Positions 1-9,009 are shown, counted from the stretch's first letter. The stretch: DNA of 64,000 nucleotides from MGBC163016 sp964518575 (GCA_964518575.1 CAZFGW010000002.1:62001-126000), one strand, 5' to 3'. A program made the numbers and translations. Notes: generated by a model not told the origin, from the letters alone.

Positions 1-1242
1 GAAGCGCTCCGTGAACTGACGGCGAAATTCGACGGCGTTGAAATCTCGTCGTTCAAGGTCACTGACGAGGAGATCGCCCGTGCCCTTGAGCGTGTTGATG
101 AGCAGACCTTCGAGGCGCTCAAGCATGCGGCGAAGCAGATCAGGGAGTTCCACGAGCGCCAGCTCACCCAAAGCTGGTTCTTTGCGCGTGAAGACGGGGC
201 GGTCGTGGGTGCGAAGGTCACACCGCTTGATTCCGTGGGTATCTACGTTCCCGGCGGTCGTGCACTCTATCCATCGAGCGTGCTCATGAATGCGATTCCA
301 GCAAGCGTTGCTGGCGTGAAGCGGATCGCGTGCGTGACGCCGCCGACCAAGGACGGGACGCTTGATCCTGCCATCCTCGCGGCATGCAAGCTGGGTGGAG
401 TCACTGAAATCTATACCGTGGGCGGAGCGCAGGCGATCGCGGCGCTCGCATACGGCACCCAGACCATTCCTGCGGTCGATAAGATCACGGGACCGGGCAA
501 TGCCTATGTTGCTGCAGCGAAGAAGATCGTCTCCGGGGACGTGGGGATCGACATGATCGCCGGTCCGTCTGAGGTATGTGTGGTAGCGGACGCGAGTGCC
601 GATCCAGCCCTCGTGGCGATCGACCTCATGGCGCAGGCAGAGCACGACCCGCTCGCTGCCTGCTATCTCATCTGCCGCTCGAATGAGTATGCGGATGAGG
701 TTGAGCGCGCTATCACAGCGCACCTTGCACGTTCGACGCGCGCTGATATCACGCGCCAGTCGCTCGATGGCAACGGGCTTATCGTTGTGGTCGAAACGAT
801 CGAGCAGGCGATGCAGGCGGTGAATATCATTGCGCCTGAGCATCTTGAGCTGCACATCGACCATGCCATGGATTACCTGGGACTCATCAACAACGCCGGT
901 GCAATCTTCCTCGGCCCGTGGACACCGGAGGCGGTCGGTGACTACGTTGCCGGACCGAACCATACGCTTCCGACAGGCGGCACAGCACGGTTCGCCTCGC
1001 CGCTTTCGGTCGATGAGTTCGTAAAGAAAAGCTCCATCATCCAATACAGCTCCGAAGCGCTTCTGCACGACAGCTCTGCGATTATGCGCATTGCCGATCA
1101 TGAGGGGCTCTGGGCGCATGCACAGTCGGTCGCGTTGCGCCTTGAAAGCGCGCAGCGGGCATCAGAAGAGCAGCTTACCTCCGACGCGGGTGCAGCTCGC
1201 GCACCGCATTTCGCCACATCATCTGTGAAGACCGAGGCATAA
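1..1242 (+). CDS. hisD: Histidinol dehydrogenase HisD (5' end outside window)
   Basis: Catalyses the last two NAD-dependent oxidations of histidine synthesis (histidinol to histidine). The frame is open from base 1, so the N-terminus is cut off; compared with E. coli HisD roughly 45 residues are missing and 413 are present. Visible family motifs are VPGGRALYPSSVLMNAIPA, GPGNAYVAAAKK, IAGPSEVCVVAD, the AQAEHDP zinc-region motif, APEHLEL with the catalytic Glu-His pair, and GPNHTLPTGG. The C-terminus carries about 25 residues beyond the usual end (Ala/Ser-rich). First visible gene of a hisDCBHAFI operon; hisC starts 2 bases after its stop. Identity is certain; only the true start is unknown. 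Confidence 0.97.
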   Translation, partial: EALRELTAKFDGVEISSFKVTDEEIARALERVDEQTFEALKHAAKQIREFHERQLTQSWFFAREDGAVVGAKVTPLDSVGIYVPGGRALYPSSVLMNAIPASVAGVKRIACVTPPTKDGTLDPAILAACKLGGVTEIYTVGGAQAIAALAYGTQTIPAVDKITGPGNAYVAAAKKIVSGDVGIDMIAGPSEVCVVADASADPALVAIDLMAQAEHDPLAACYLICRSNEYADEVERAITAHLARSTRADITRQSLDGNGLIVVVETIEQAMQAVNIIAPEHLELHIDHAMDYLGLINNAGAIFLGPWTPEAVGDYVAGPNHTLPTGGTARFASPLSVDEFVKKSSIIQYSSEALLHDSSAIMRIADHEGLWAHAQSVALRLESAQRASEEQLTSDAGAARAPHFATSSVKTEA

Positions 1243-1244
1243 TC

Positions 1245-2333
1245 ATGGATTGTATACGAAGCTCCGCACCCAATCTCCAGGACATCGTGCCCTATGATCC
1301 CAAGTATCTTCCCGCGGAGGCGTTTCTTTCAGCCAATGAGAATCCGCGTGACATCTCCGCGGATCTGCGGGCGAAGATCATAGCCGAGCTTGATAAGGTT
1401 GCGTTCAATCGCTATCCCGACCCGCTCGCGAATGATTTGCGTGATGCGATCGCGAGCGCGAACGGGCTTGATCGCGATTACGTGCTCATCGGCAACGGAG
1501 GCGATGAGCTTTTGTTCAACACGGCGCTTGCATGGGGTGGTCCGGGGCGCACATTTCTGAACATGCCGCCGACGTTTTCGGTCTATGAGGCGAACGCGAA
1601 GCTGACAAATACAAAGATCGTCAACATACCGCGCCTTGCCGATCAGGACTTCGCAGTGGATGAGGAGGCAGTGCTCGCTGCATTGCGCGATCCTGCGCTC
1701 AACATTGACTACACCATCATTGCGTCTCCGAACAATCCGACGGGTCTGCGGACGAAGGAGGAATTCCTCCAGGAGATGCTCGATGCGACCGATGCGCTCG
1801 TCATGGTGGACGAGGCGTATTTCGAGTTTTCCCGATCCACCATGCGTCCTGCCTTGGAGCAGCATAAAAATCTCGTGATCTTGCGCACGTTCTCGAAGGC
1901 GTTTTCGCTTGCGGGACTGCGTATCGGGTATATCCTTGCGCACCCGGATGTCATTCGCGAATATATCAAGGTGCGCCAACCCTATTCCGTCGATGCAGTC
2001 AGCCAGACGATCGCGCGGGTGGTGTATGAGAATCGTGCGGAGTTCGAACCGGGCATCAATGCCATCATCGCTGAGCGCGAACGCCTCATGGATGCGATGC
2101 GGGTGATTCCGGGAGTCACGGTTCATCCGAGCGAATCGAACTGGATCCTGTTCAATGTCGACGACGCGCAGGACTGCTGGCAGCATCTCTATGAGCATGG
2201 CGTCCTCGTGCGCGACCTGAGTGCTGACACGCTGCTTCCGAATATGCTTCGGGTGAGCATCGGGACCGTTGAGCAGAACGACCAGTTCTTGAGCGCGCTC
2301 AAAGAGTATGCGCTGCGAAGGAAGGATGCATAG
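1245..2333 (+). CDS. hisC: Histidinol-phosphate aminotransferase HisC
   Basis: PLP-dependent fold-type I aminotransferase that converts imidazole-acetol phosphate plus glutamate to histidinol phosphate. The 362-residue length is normal. It shows SPNNPTG (substrate/cofactor loop), VDEAYFEF (the Asp that contacts the PLP ring nitrogen), and FSKAFSLAGLRIGY with the Schiff-base lysine at about residue 218. The start is an ATG 2 bases after hisD and the stop TAG is directly followed by the hisB ATG, so translation is probably coupled. A related aromatic aminotransferase activity cannot be excluded from sequence, but the operon position makes the histidine role clear. Confidence 0.96.
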   Translation: MDCIRSSAPNLQDIVPYDPKYLPAEAFLSANENPRDISADLRAKIIAELDKVAFNRYPDPLANDLRDAIASANGLDRDYVLIGNGGDELLFNTALAWGGPGRTFLNMPPTFSVYEANAKLTNTKIVNIPRLADQDFAVDEEAVLAALRDPALNIDYTIIASPNNPTGLRTKEEFLQEMLDATDALVMVDEAYFEFSRSTMRPALEQHKNLVILRTFSKAFSLAGLRIGYILAHPDVIREYIKVRQPYSVDAVSQTIARVVYENRAEFEPGINAIIAERERLMDAMRVIPGVTVHPSESNWILFNVDDAQDCWQHLYEHGVLVRDLSADTLLPNMLRVSIGTVEQNDQFLSALKEYALRRKDA

Positions 2334-2933
2334 ATGGACGAGCTGAAACGCTGCGCGAGTATTGCGCGCAAAACCAATGAGACCGATATCGACCTTACGA
2401 TAAACCTGGACGGTACGGGACGCGTTGATGCCGATACGCGCATCGGGTTTTTCGATCACATGCTCTCGGCATTCGCGCATCACGGGCTTTTTGATTTGAG
2501 TGTCAAAGCACTAGGGGATATCGAGGTTGATGCGCACCATACCGTGGAGGATGTGGGAATCGTTTTGGGCGAAGCGGTTGCGCAAGCGCTCGGCGACAAG
2601 CGCGGGATCACGCGGTTTTCCAGCAATGCTCTTGTCATGGATGAGGCGCTCGTGCTCTGTGCGATGGATATCTCCGGACGCGGGCAGCTCTACTGGGACA
2701 TGGATATCCCTATCGACGCTATTGCCACGTTCGACACACAGCTCGCGAAGGAATTCTTCGTCGCATTCGCCGCGCATGCGGGGATATCGCTTCACATGCA
2801 GGAGCTCGCGGGGGAGAACGCGCATCACTTGATCGAGGCATCATTCAAGTCGTGTGGGCGCGCACTTCGAAGCGCCGTCGCGATCGATCCGCGCAGCGCC
2901 AATGAACTTCCCTCGACAAAGGGTGTTTTGTGA
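2334..2933 (+). CDS. hisB: Imidazoleglycerol-phosphate dehydratase HisB (monofunctional)
   Basis: Dehydrates imidazole glycerol phosphate to imidazole acetol phosphate using a di-manganese site. The 199-residue length is that of the monofunctional enzyme; there is no fused histidinol-phosphatase domain as in enterobacteria, so the phosphatase must be encoded elsewhere. The metal-binding histidine clusters are clear: FDHMLSAFAHHG near residue 42, and DAHHTVEDVGIVLGEA near residue 64, followed later by the matching repeats FFVAFAAHAG and NAHHLIEASFK. Starts immediately after the hisC stop and overlaps hisH by 4 bases. Confidence 0.96.
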   Translation: MDELKRCASIARKTNETDIDLTINLDGTGRVDADTRIGFFDHMLSAFAHHGLFDLSVKALGDIEVDAHHTVEDVGIVLGEAVAQALGDKRGITRFSSNALVMDEALVLCAMDISGRGQLYWDMDIPIDAIATFDTQLAKEFFVAFAAHAGISLHMQELAGENAHHLIEASFKSCGRALRSAVAIDPRSANELPSTKGVL

Positions 2934-3580
2934 GCACGCGACCCAGCATCGCTGTCATCGATTACAAGAAGGGCAACCTCCGCTCGGTGGAGCGTGGGCT
3001 TATCCGTGCGGGAGCTGATGCATTCATCACCGATGCACCGCGGGATATCCTGCGCGCTGATGCTGTGGTGCTGCCCGGCGTAGGTGCTTTTACCGACGCG
3101 ATGGATACCATGGATGAACTCGGGCAGACCGAAGCAGTGCGCGCTGCCATAGCGCAGGGATCTGCCTTTTTGGGAATCTGCCTTGGGATGCATCTGATGT
3201 TTGAAGGGGGCACCGAGCACGCGCACGATGGCGGCATTACCGATGGCATCGGTATCATCGATGGCATTGTCGATGATATGCCGCGCACCTCATCTACGGG
3301 AGATGTGTATAAGATTCCACATGTGGGCTGGAACACCGTTGAGGTTGCGCACCCCGATGTGCTTTTCGACGGAATTGAAGATGGATCGTATTTCTATTTC
3401 ACTCATAGCTTCAAGGCACCTGATTCCGCTTTCACCATAGGCACAACGACCCATTCCGTAACATTTCCCTCGGTCGTGCGCAAAGATCGCGCGTTCGGTG
3501 TACAGTTTCATCCAGAGAAAAGCTCCGATGTCGGGGCGCTTCTTCTTGAGAACTTCGTTCGACTCGTATCGGAAGACTAG
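2930..3580 (+). CDS. hisH: Imidazole glycerol phosphate synthase, glutaminase subunit HisH
   Basis: Class I glutamine amidotransferase that hydrolyses glutamine and channels ammonia to HisF. Starts with GTG overlapping the hisB stop by four bases (GTGA). The 216 residues contain the catalytic triad: nucleophile Cys84 in GICLGMHLMFE, and His194/Glu196 in FHPEKS; the oxyanion-strand region LPGVGAF is also present. Its partner hisF lies two genes downstream, after hisA, the common actinobacterial and firmicute order. The glutaminase gene downstream of hisI is unrelated in fold and is not part of this enzyme. Confidence 0.96.
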   Translation: MSTRPSIAVIDYKKGNLRSVERGLIRAGADAFITDAPRDILRADAVVLPGVGAFTDAMDTMDELGQTEAVRAAIAQGSAFLGICLGMHLMFEGGTEHAHDGGITDGIGIIDGIVDDMPRTSSTGDVYKIPHVGWNTVEVAHPDVLFDGIEDGSYFYFTHSFKAPDSAFTIGTTTHSVTFPSVVRKDRAFGVQFHPEKSSDVGALLLENFVRLVSED

Positions 3581-3592
3581 AAGGGATCTGCC

Positions 3593-4393
3593 ATGTATTT
3601 TCTTCCCGCGATAGATATTCTTGACGGCAAGGTCGTGAGGCTTATGGAGGGTGACTACGCGAAGGTCACGCTCTATCACGAAGACCCCTCCTATCAGGCG
3701 CAGCTGTTCGAAGAGGACGGCGCTGAGTGGATTCATGTGGTCGATCTTGACGGCGCGCGTGACGGTGCGCCCACGAACGTCAAAGCCATCAAAGACATCT
3801 TAAGACTCACTGATTTGCATGTTGAGGTTGGGGGAGGACTGCGGACGCTCGATGCGCTGCGCAGCCTTGCGGATGCGGGCGTGACGCGCATGGTTTTGGG
3901 AACGGCGCTTGTGAAAGACCCTGACTTTGCACAGGCGGCGCGCGAGGAATTCGGACCGGACATGATCGCCTGCGGCATCGACGCGAAGGGCGAAGATGTG
4001 AAGGTTGAGGGCTGGGTCTCCGGCGCGGGTGTGAATGCGCTGTCGCTTGCCACGCGCATGGGTGGATGCGGATTCGAGCATCTTATCTATACCGATATCG
4101 CACGCGATGGCATGAGAACAGGTATCGCGGCGGCGGCATATGTGGAAATGGCGTCGGCGTTCGGCAACCCCGTGATCGCAAGCGGAGGTATTGCCACGCT
4201 CGATGACATCGCGGAGCTCGCAAAAGTCTCCGATGCCATCGAGGGCGTGATTGCGGGACGGGCGCTCTATGAAGGCGCGTTCACGGTCGGGGAGGCGGTC
4301 TCGCTCTGTGCCGATACGACGCGCATCCTGCCGACGTTCGCGCAGGATCTGGAAAAGCCGCTCACGATGGATGATTTGACCGATGCTCGCTAA
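3593..4393 (+). CDS. hisA: ProFAR isomerase HisA (HisA/PriA family)
   Basis: A (beta/alpha)8 barrel that performs the Amadori rearrangement of ProFAR to PRFAR. The general acid/base aspartates sit at Asp8 (LPAIDILDG) and Asp130 (CGIDAKGED), and the phosphate-binding repeats GGGLR and IASGGIATLDD are present. At 266 residues it is slightly longer than typical (about 245), with extra residues at the C-terminus. In many actinobacteria this gene is the bifunctional PriA that also serves tryptophan synthesis; the sequence alone does not settle that here. Preceded by an AGAAGGGATCTG ribosome-binding region and overlaps hisF by 11 bases. Confidence 0.94.
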   Translation: MYFLPAIDILDGKVVRLMEGDYAKVTLYHEDPSYQAQLFEEDGAEWIHVVDLDGARDGAPTNVKAIKDILRLTDLHVEVGGGLRTLDALRSLADAGVTRMVLGTALVKDPDFAQAAREEFGPDMIACGIDAKGEDVKVEGWVSGAGVNALSLATRMGGCGFEHLIYTDIARDGMRTGIAAAAYVEMASAFGNPVIASGGIATLDDIAELAKVSDAIEGVIAGRALYEGAFTVGEAVSLCADTTRILPTFAQDLEKPLTMDDLTDAR

Positions 4394-5147
4394 ACGTGTC
4401 ATACCCTGCATGGACGTTGATTCGGGACGGGTGGTCAAGGGCGTCAATTTCGTCAACCTGCGCGATGCGGGCGACCCGATCGAGCTTGCTGCCCGCTATG
4501 ACGAACAGCGCGCGGATGAAGTGATCTTTCTCGACATCACGGCAACCTCCGATGATCGCACAACGACGGTCGATCTCGCCAGCCGTGCGAGCGAACAGCT
4601 GCATCTGCCCTATACGGTGGGCGGCGGGTTCCGCAGCGTGGCGGACATCCGCACGATGATCAGCGCTGGTGCCGACAAGGTCTCCATCAACTCGGCAGCC
4701 GTTAAGGACCCCAAGCTCATCACGATTGCTGCGCATGCGTTCGGAACGCAGGCGATCATCGTTGCAATCGATGCGAAAAGCGTCGCGGGTAACCCCAATG
4801 CGTGGGAGGTATACACTGCGGGCGGGCGCCATGCAACGGGCATCGATGCGGTAGCGTGGGCTCGACAGGCGGCGAAGTGCGGGGCGGGGGAGATTCTGCT
4901 CACCAGTATGGACCGGGATGGTTCGCGCGAAGGATTCGATTGCGCACTTACCCGCGCGGTTGCGCGTGCGGTCGACATTCCTGTGATCGCCAGCGGAGGT
5001 GTCGGCTCGATCGAGCATTTCAGTGAGGGCATCCTTGAGGGAGAGGCGGATGCGGTGCTCGCCGCGAGCGTCTTTCATTTTGGCGAAATGACCATTCGCC
5101 AGGTCAAAGAGAGCATGGCAAGTTACGGCATCCCCGTTCGCCTGTAA
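4383..5147 (+). CDS. hisF: Imidazole glycerol phosphate synthase cyclase HisF
   Basis: Cyclase subunit of the HisHF complex, which condenses ammonia with PRFAR to give imidazole glycerol phosphate and AICAR. The 254 residues form a barrel with the catalytic aspartates Asp11 (VIPCMDVDSG) and Asp130 (VAIDAKS), the phosphate-binding GGGFRS and IASGGVGS loops, and the FLDITATSD strand typical of HisF. It starts inside the end of hisA (11-base overlap), consistent with coupled translation. Confidence 0.97.
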   Translation: MLAKRVIPCMDVDSGRVVKGVNFVNLRDAGDPIELAARYDEQRADEVIFLDITATSDDRTTTVDLASRASEQLHLPYTVGGGFRSVADIRTMISAGADKVSINSAAVKDPKLITIAAHAFGTQAIIVAIDAKSVAGNPNAWEVYTAGGRHATGIDAVAWARQAAKCGAGEILLTSMDRDGSREGFDCALTRAVARAVDIPVIASGGVGSIEHFSEGILEGEADAVLAASVFHFGEMTIRQVKESMASYGIPVRL

Positions 5148-5174
5148 GAGCGTACGGCGAAGACAAGGTGGGGC

Positions 5175-5498
5175 ATGATGGTCGATATGAGCGAATTGCA
5201 ATTCGATGAGCGCGGACTGATTCCCTGTATCGTGCAGGATGCGAACACGAACGAAGTGCTCATGATGGCATGGATGAATGAGGAGTCCTTAAGACTTACC
5301 GAACAGATAGGGGAGACGGTGTTTTGGTCGCGGAGCCGCAAGGAGATCTGGCATAAAGGTCTGACCAGCGGCAACACCCAAAAGCTTGTATCTCTCACGT
5401 ATGATTGCGACGCGGATACATTGCTCGCGCGGGTCATACCAGCAGGACCTGCATGTCATACGGGTAACCGTTCTTGTTTCTTTAAGCAACTGATCTGA
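5175..5498 (+). CDS. hisI: Phosphoribosyl-AMP cyclohydrolase HisI (monofunctional)
   Basis: Zinc-dependent hydrolase opening the purine ring of phosphoribosyl-AMP. At 107 residues it holds only the cyclohydrolase domain: MMAWMNEES, FWSRSRKEIWHKG, the zinc-site YDCDADT and ACHTGNRSCF. No phosphoribosyl-ATP pyrophosphatase (HisE) domain follows, and none is encoded nearby downstream, so hisE must lie outside this window. The start could be Met1 or Met2 (MMVDMSELQ). Last gene of the his cluster; an 81-base gap with a GCGCG/CGCGC inverted repeat and no T-run separates it from the glutaminase gene. Confidence 0.95.
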   Translation: MMVDMSELQFDERGLIPCIVQDANTNEVLMMAWMNEESLRLTEQIGETVFWSRSRKEIWHKGLTSGNTQKLVSLTYDCDADTLLARVIPAGPACHTGNRSCFFKQLI

Positions 5499-5579
5499 TA
5501 CCCTGCGCGGAAGGTACGCGCGCTTCTCCTACGATGGGTCTATCGAAAAACCGTCCCGAACGAGACAGGGAGGACTGCG

Positions 5580-6557
5580 ATGCCAACATCGAAGAGGAAC
5601 ATCTCACATGGCGAGATCGCCACATGCGTCAATGAAGCTTATGAGGCGCTCAAAGGGGTGAAGGGTGGACACAACGCCAATTACATTCCCTATCTTGCGA
5701 ATGTTGATCCGAATCTTTTCGCCATTAGCGTGTGCCTGCCCGACGGCAGTTGCATCTCGGTGGGGGATTGCGACTACACCTTCGGCATCGAATCCATTTC
5801 GAAGGTTGCCACGGCGTTGCTCGTGATGCAGCAATCGGGTGCTGATTGCGTGCTGAACAAGATCGGTGCGAATGCAACGGGGCTTTCGTTCAACTCCATC
5901 CTTGCCATCCTTCTGGAGGATCATGCACCCTCGACGCCACTCGTGAATGCGGGCGCCATTGCAGCATGCTCGCTTGTGGACCCCAAGGGTAACAAGGAGG
6001 CGAAGTGGAAGGCGATTACCGACAACCTCGAAGCGCTCTGTGCCTCAAAACTTACGCTGATCGATGAGCTCTATGCTTCGGAGTCGAGCACGGATTTCAA
6101 CAACCGCTCCATCGCGTGGCTTTTGAAGAACTATGGGCGCATGTACGACGATCCCGAGATGTCGCTCGACCTCTATACGCGGCAATGCTCGCTCGGGGTT
6201 ACGCCGCGCGCGCTTTCGATCATGGCAGCCACCATTGCCAACGACGGCTTTAATCCCGTTACGAACAAGCAGGTATTCGATGAGAAATATGCATCGAAGA
6301 TCACCTCGCTGATCACTACGGTGGGGCTCTATCAGAAAACGGGCGACTGGCTCTACGAGTCAGGCATTCCGGCGAAATCGGGTGTCGGCGGAGGAATCGT
6401 CGGGGTCATGCCGGGTATGTTCGGCATCGCGGCGTTTTCGCCTCCGCTCGATGAAGCGGGCAATTCGTACAAAGCGCAACTCGCGATCAAATACATCATG
6501 GAGAAACTCGACCTGAACATCTTCTCTGCAAGCAGACTGTGCATCGTGGAGGACTGA
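5580..6557 (+). CDS. glsA: Glutaminase (serine-dependent, GlsA type)
   Basis: Hydrolyses glutamine to glutamate and ammonia. A beta-lactamase-like fold enzyme: the Ser-X-X-Lys pair is at Ser72/Lys75 in FGIESISKVATALL, and other family blocks are LVNAGAIAACSL, YTRQCSLGVT, and AKSGVGGGIVGVMPG near the C-terminus. Length (325) is typical. It has its own ribosome-binding site (AGGGAGGACTGCG) 81 bases after hisI. It may be read through from the his operon, which also has a glutamine-consuming step, but no direct link is shown. It converges with the ThrE-like pair on the other strand. Confidence 0.94.
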   Translation: MPTSKRNISHGEIATCVNEAYEALKGVKGGHNANYIPYLANVDPNLFAISVCLPDGSCISVGDCDYTFGIESISKVATALLVMQQSGADCVLNKIGANATGLSFNSILAILLEDHAPSTPLVNAGAIAACSLVDPKGNKEAKWKAITDNLEALCASKLTLIDELYASESSTDFNNRSIAWLLKNYGRMYDDPEMSLDLYTRQCSLGVTPRALSIMAATIANDGFNPVTNKQVFDEKYASKITSLITTVGLYQKTGDWLYESGIPAKSGVGGGIVGVMPGMFGIAAFSPPLDEAGNSYKAQLAIKYIMEKLDLNIFSASRLCIVED

Positions 6558-6577
6558 TCAGCGGCTGGTAGCATCCA

Positions 6578-7072
6578 TCAGGAATCGAGACGGGCATCCT
6601 CCCGACGTTTGCGTCGCTCGAGGATGCGCACCATACGTTCTTTCGCATACACCCAGGTTTGCACGGCAGCGGTAACGATGCAGATACCGATGGCGATGCC
6701 TGCAATAAGCTGCAAGGTGGGGATGGCTTGTGCACTCATATCTACCCAATCGGCGTTCACGGCGGCGGACATGGTGTAGAAAAGTCCGCGTCCCGGTACA
6801 AGGGGGATGATGGCGATGATGAAGAACGTCGCAGTGGGTACGTGGTAGCGTTTCGCCGCCAATTCGGCATAGATTGCTGCGAAGATGCTCGCGATCATGC
6901 TGGGTATGAACAAGCTTTTGAGCATGGCGTTGAGAGCCCAGTAGATGACCCATGTGACAAGACCGCCAAGCGAAGCGGGCAGGATGTAGCGGGGGCTCAC
7001 GTTGAAGAAGAGAGAGAATCCCACGGCGCCAACGAATGCCATTGCAAGTTGCATGAGCGCGAAGGAGTCCAT
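6578..7072 (-). CDS. Threonine/serine exporter ThrE family, C-terminal half (DUF3815/YjjB-like)
   Basis: A 164-residue membrane protein with about five hydrophobic segments and the PGRGLFYTM motif typical of the second half of ThrE-type exporters (the YjjB-like part). It starts directly after the stop of the upstream YjjP-like gene (TAG then ATG), so the two halves that are fused in corynebacterial ThrE are encoded here as separate adjacent genes, as in E. coli yjjP/yjjB. Substrate could be threonine/serine, or a dicarboxylate such as succinate as for E. coli YjjPB; sequence alone does not tell. Confidence 0.85.
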   Translation of the reverse strand: MDSFALMQLAMAFVGAVGFSLFFNVSPRYILPASLGGLVTWVIYWALNAMLKSLFIPSMIASIFAAIYAELAAKRYHVPTATFFIIAIIPLVPGRGLFYTMSAAVNADWVDMSAQAIPTLQLIAGIAIGICIVTAAVQTWVYAKERMVRILERRKRREDARLDS

Positions 7073-7921
7073 CTACATCAGAGCTCCTGCAAGCCACATT
7101 GCGCCCATGAATCCGAGCGCGAGCGAAGTTGCCCAAAGAAGGCTTTCGACGAAACGCATCAAGCCTGAAAGCGTATCGCCTGATAGCATATCGCGCGTGG
7201 CGTTGGTCATAGCGACGCCGGGAATGAGAAGCATGATGTCGCCGATCATGACCATGTCCGACGAAATGCTGGGGATGACATGCGAAAGCGCGATGATGGC
7301 AAGACCCACGATAAATGAGCTCCCGAAGTTGAAGATCATCGTGTTGGGCGTCCATGGTTTGAAGTGTTTAATGGCGAAGCAGAGCACGATGGCGAACAGT
7401 GCAGACACGAAGCTATCCAGAACCGAGCCGCCGAAAAAGAGTGCGAAACCGCCTGCAGAAAGCACGCCTCCCACATAGAGTGCCCATGAAGGCAACGGCT
7501 TTGTGATGATGATCTCAAGTTTGATGCGGATCTCTTTCGGTCCCAAATGCTCATGCCGGCATTCGCGACACAGACGGGAAAGCGCTTCGAGATTACCGAA
7601 GTTGATACCGCCATCGCCGAAGACGCGGCGGGTCAAAGTATATTCGCGCCCGTTCGAGAGCGTCATCGTGGCAACAATGGCGGAAGTGATGACGAATACA
7701 TTCATCTTATAGGCGCCATACGAGCGCCCGGTCTTCACGAGTACTTCCTCAATGTAGTGCACATCCGCGCCGCATTTGAGCATCGCCTCTCCGATATCCA
7801 AGAGGCAAGGGAACACATCAATGGCGAGCACTTCCTCTTCCGAGGGAGCGGGCAAGAGGCGCGCAACGTTGTTCTCATTCAGAAGCGCTTCAAGTGCTGA
7901 ATATGATCCTGTGGCTTCCAC
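7073..7921 (-). CDS. Threonine/serine exporter ThrE family, N-terminal half (DUF1212/YjjP-like)
   Basis: A 282-residue protein: a cytoplasmic N-terminal region (LDIGEAMLKCGADVHYIEEVL, the typical ThrE/YjjP start with the conserved small-residue GEAMLKCGA), an amphipathic middle, then five membrane segments from about residue 140. It is first in a two-gene unit with the YjjB-like gene and is divergent from the SDR gene at 8066. The pair should form one transporter in the cytoplasmic membrane. Export of threonine/serine is the family-based guess; dicarboxylate export is the alternative. Confidence 0.85.
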   Translation of the reverse strand: MEATGSYSALEALLNENNVARLLPAPSEEEVLAIDVFPCLLDIGEAMLKCGADVHYIEEVLVKTGRSYGAYKMNVFVITSAIVATMTLSNGREYTLTRRVFGDGGINFGNLEALSRLCRECRHEHLGPKEIRIKLEIIITKPLPSWALYVGGVLSAGGFALFFGGSVLDSFVSALFAIVLCFAIKHFKPWTPNTMIFNFGSSFIVGLAIIALSHVIPSISSDMVMIGDIMLLIPGVAMTNATRDMLSGDTLSGLMRFVESLLWATSLALGFMGAMWLAGALM

Positions 7922-8065
7922 GGTGGGCTCGTGTCGTCTTTCTTCTTGAGGGGTCTTTGAATATTCTCATTGCTTTTCGCATAAAAAGCTAGCATATTAT
8001 CCGTATTGGTGCGGTAACAAGGTATCATTGCACTGCGTTCGTTAATTTTCGAGAAAGGTCGGATC
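7922..8065. promoter_or_regulatory. Divergent promoter region between the ThrE pair and the SDR gene
   Basis: A 144-base AT-richer stretch must drive both directions. For the plus strand a TATTAT box at 7995-8000 lies 19 bases after a TTGCTT at 7970-7975, which is wider than ideal, so the assignment is tentative. The GAGAAAGG ribosome-binding site of the SDR gene lies at about 8050-8057. No operator palindrome was recognised. Confidence 0.3.
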
Positions 8066-8866
8066 ATGGGTTTTTTGAGTGGTAAAACAGCGTTGATCAC
8101 CGGCGCGGGTATGGCGAAACTCAAAGACGGTTCGCCGGGCGCTATCGGCTATGGCATTGCCATCGCGTATGCGAAAGAGGGCGCGAACCTCGTGATTACG
8201 GGACGCAACGTCAAAAAGCTCACCGATGCGCAAGAGGAGCTTGAGAGCACCTACGGGATCAAGGTCCTTCCCGTTGCCGCTGACGTATCAGCTGGTGCCG
8301 ACAACAAAGCGGTCGTGCAAAACGTGGTCGATAAGGCGATCGAGCAGTTCGGACGCATTGATGTTCTTGTCAACAATGCACAGGCGTCAGCGTCGGGTGT
8401 TTCGATTGCAGATCACACGACCGACCAGTTCGATCTGGCGATTTATTCCGGTTTGTATGCAACGTTCTATTACATGCAAGCGTGCTATCCCTATCTGAAA
8501 GAGACCAAGGGTTCGGTTATCAATTTCGCATCGGGTGCAGGTCTGTTCGGAAATTACGGACAGGTCGCATATGCGGCGGCGAAAGAGGGAATCCGCGGTA
8601 TGTCGCGCGTTGCCGCGACCGAGTGGGGTCCCGACGGCATCAACGTGAATGTGGTATGTCCGCTCGCGTGGACTGCAGCGCTCGAGAACTTCAAGGATCA
8701 GTATCCTGAGGCATTCGAGGCGAACGTGCATATGCCCCCGATGGGACATTATGGCGATGTCGAAGCAGAGATCGGACGCGTCGTCGTTCAGTTGGCGAAT
8801 CCCGATTTCAAGTTCATGAGTGGCGAGACGTTGACGCTCGAAGGCGGCATGGGCCAGCGTCCTTAA
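8066..8866 (+). CDS. Short-chain dehydrogenase/reductase (SDR), substrate unknown
   Basis: A classical SDR of 266 residues. The Rossmann start ALITGAG is followed by an insertion (MAKLKDGSPGAIGYGIA), so the glycine-rich TGxxxGxG loop is stretched. Cofactor-side Asp in VAADVS; NNA motif present as VNNAQ rather than NNAG; catalytic Ser in NFASGAG and Tyr-X3-Lys in YAAAKEG. This NNAQ subtype is often annotated as a hydroxysteroid or 3-oxoacyl-type dehydrogenase in gut actinobacteria, but no specific substrate can be assigned from sequence. Stands alone, divergent from the ThrE pair; repeats start just downstream. Confidence 0.88.
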   Translation: MGFLSGKTALITGAGMAKLKDGSPGAIGYGIAIAYAKEGANLVITGRNVKKLTDAQEELESTYGIKVLPVAADVSAGADNKAVVQNVVDKAIEQFGRIDVLVNNAQASASGVSIADHTTDQFDLAIYSGLYATFYYMQACYPYLKETKGSVINFASGAGLFGNYGQVAYAAAKEGIRGMSRVAATEWGPDGINVNVVCPLAWTAALENFKDQYPEAFEANVHMPPMGHYGDVEAEIGRVVVQLANPDFKFMSGETLTLEGGMGQRP

Positions 8867-8917
8867 TGTATCTTCTTCGCATACATGGTATGCAACGAAA
8901 ATCGATCATGTTACGGT

Positions 8918-8943
8918 GGCGGGCGAGATTCATCTCGCCCGCC
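8918..8943. repeat. Palindromic intergenic repeat, copy 1
   Basis: A perfect inverted repeat with 11-base arms (GGCGGGCGAGA / TCTCGCCCGCC) around a TTCA loop, followed by AAT. First of several copies of the same GGGCGAGA-TTCA-TCTCGCCC core in this window (others at 9033, 17164 and 23588). It lies 52 bases downstream of the SDR stop and is not followed by a T-run, so it is not a standard intrinsic terminator. Confidence 0.85.
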
Positions 8944-9009
8944 AATGGTTCATCCATCGGCTCTGGAGATACCGATGACCGGTTCTGGTTGGGACGATTC
9001 ATTAATCAC

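Noticed and set aside
1329..2483. Long open frame (384 codons) on the minus strand
   Set aside because: Antisense to hisC and hisB, Arg/Ile/His-rich, no family resemblance and no ribosome-binding site; a compositional shadow.
5499..5579. Terminator between hisI and glutaminase
   Set aside because: The GCGCG/CGCGC inverted repeat is short and is not followed by a T-run.
6558..7355. Minus-strand 265-codon frame overlapping the ThrE-like pair
   Set aside because: Runs in another frame across the junction of two well-supported genes; low-complexity His/Arg composition.
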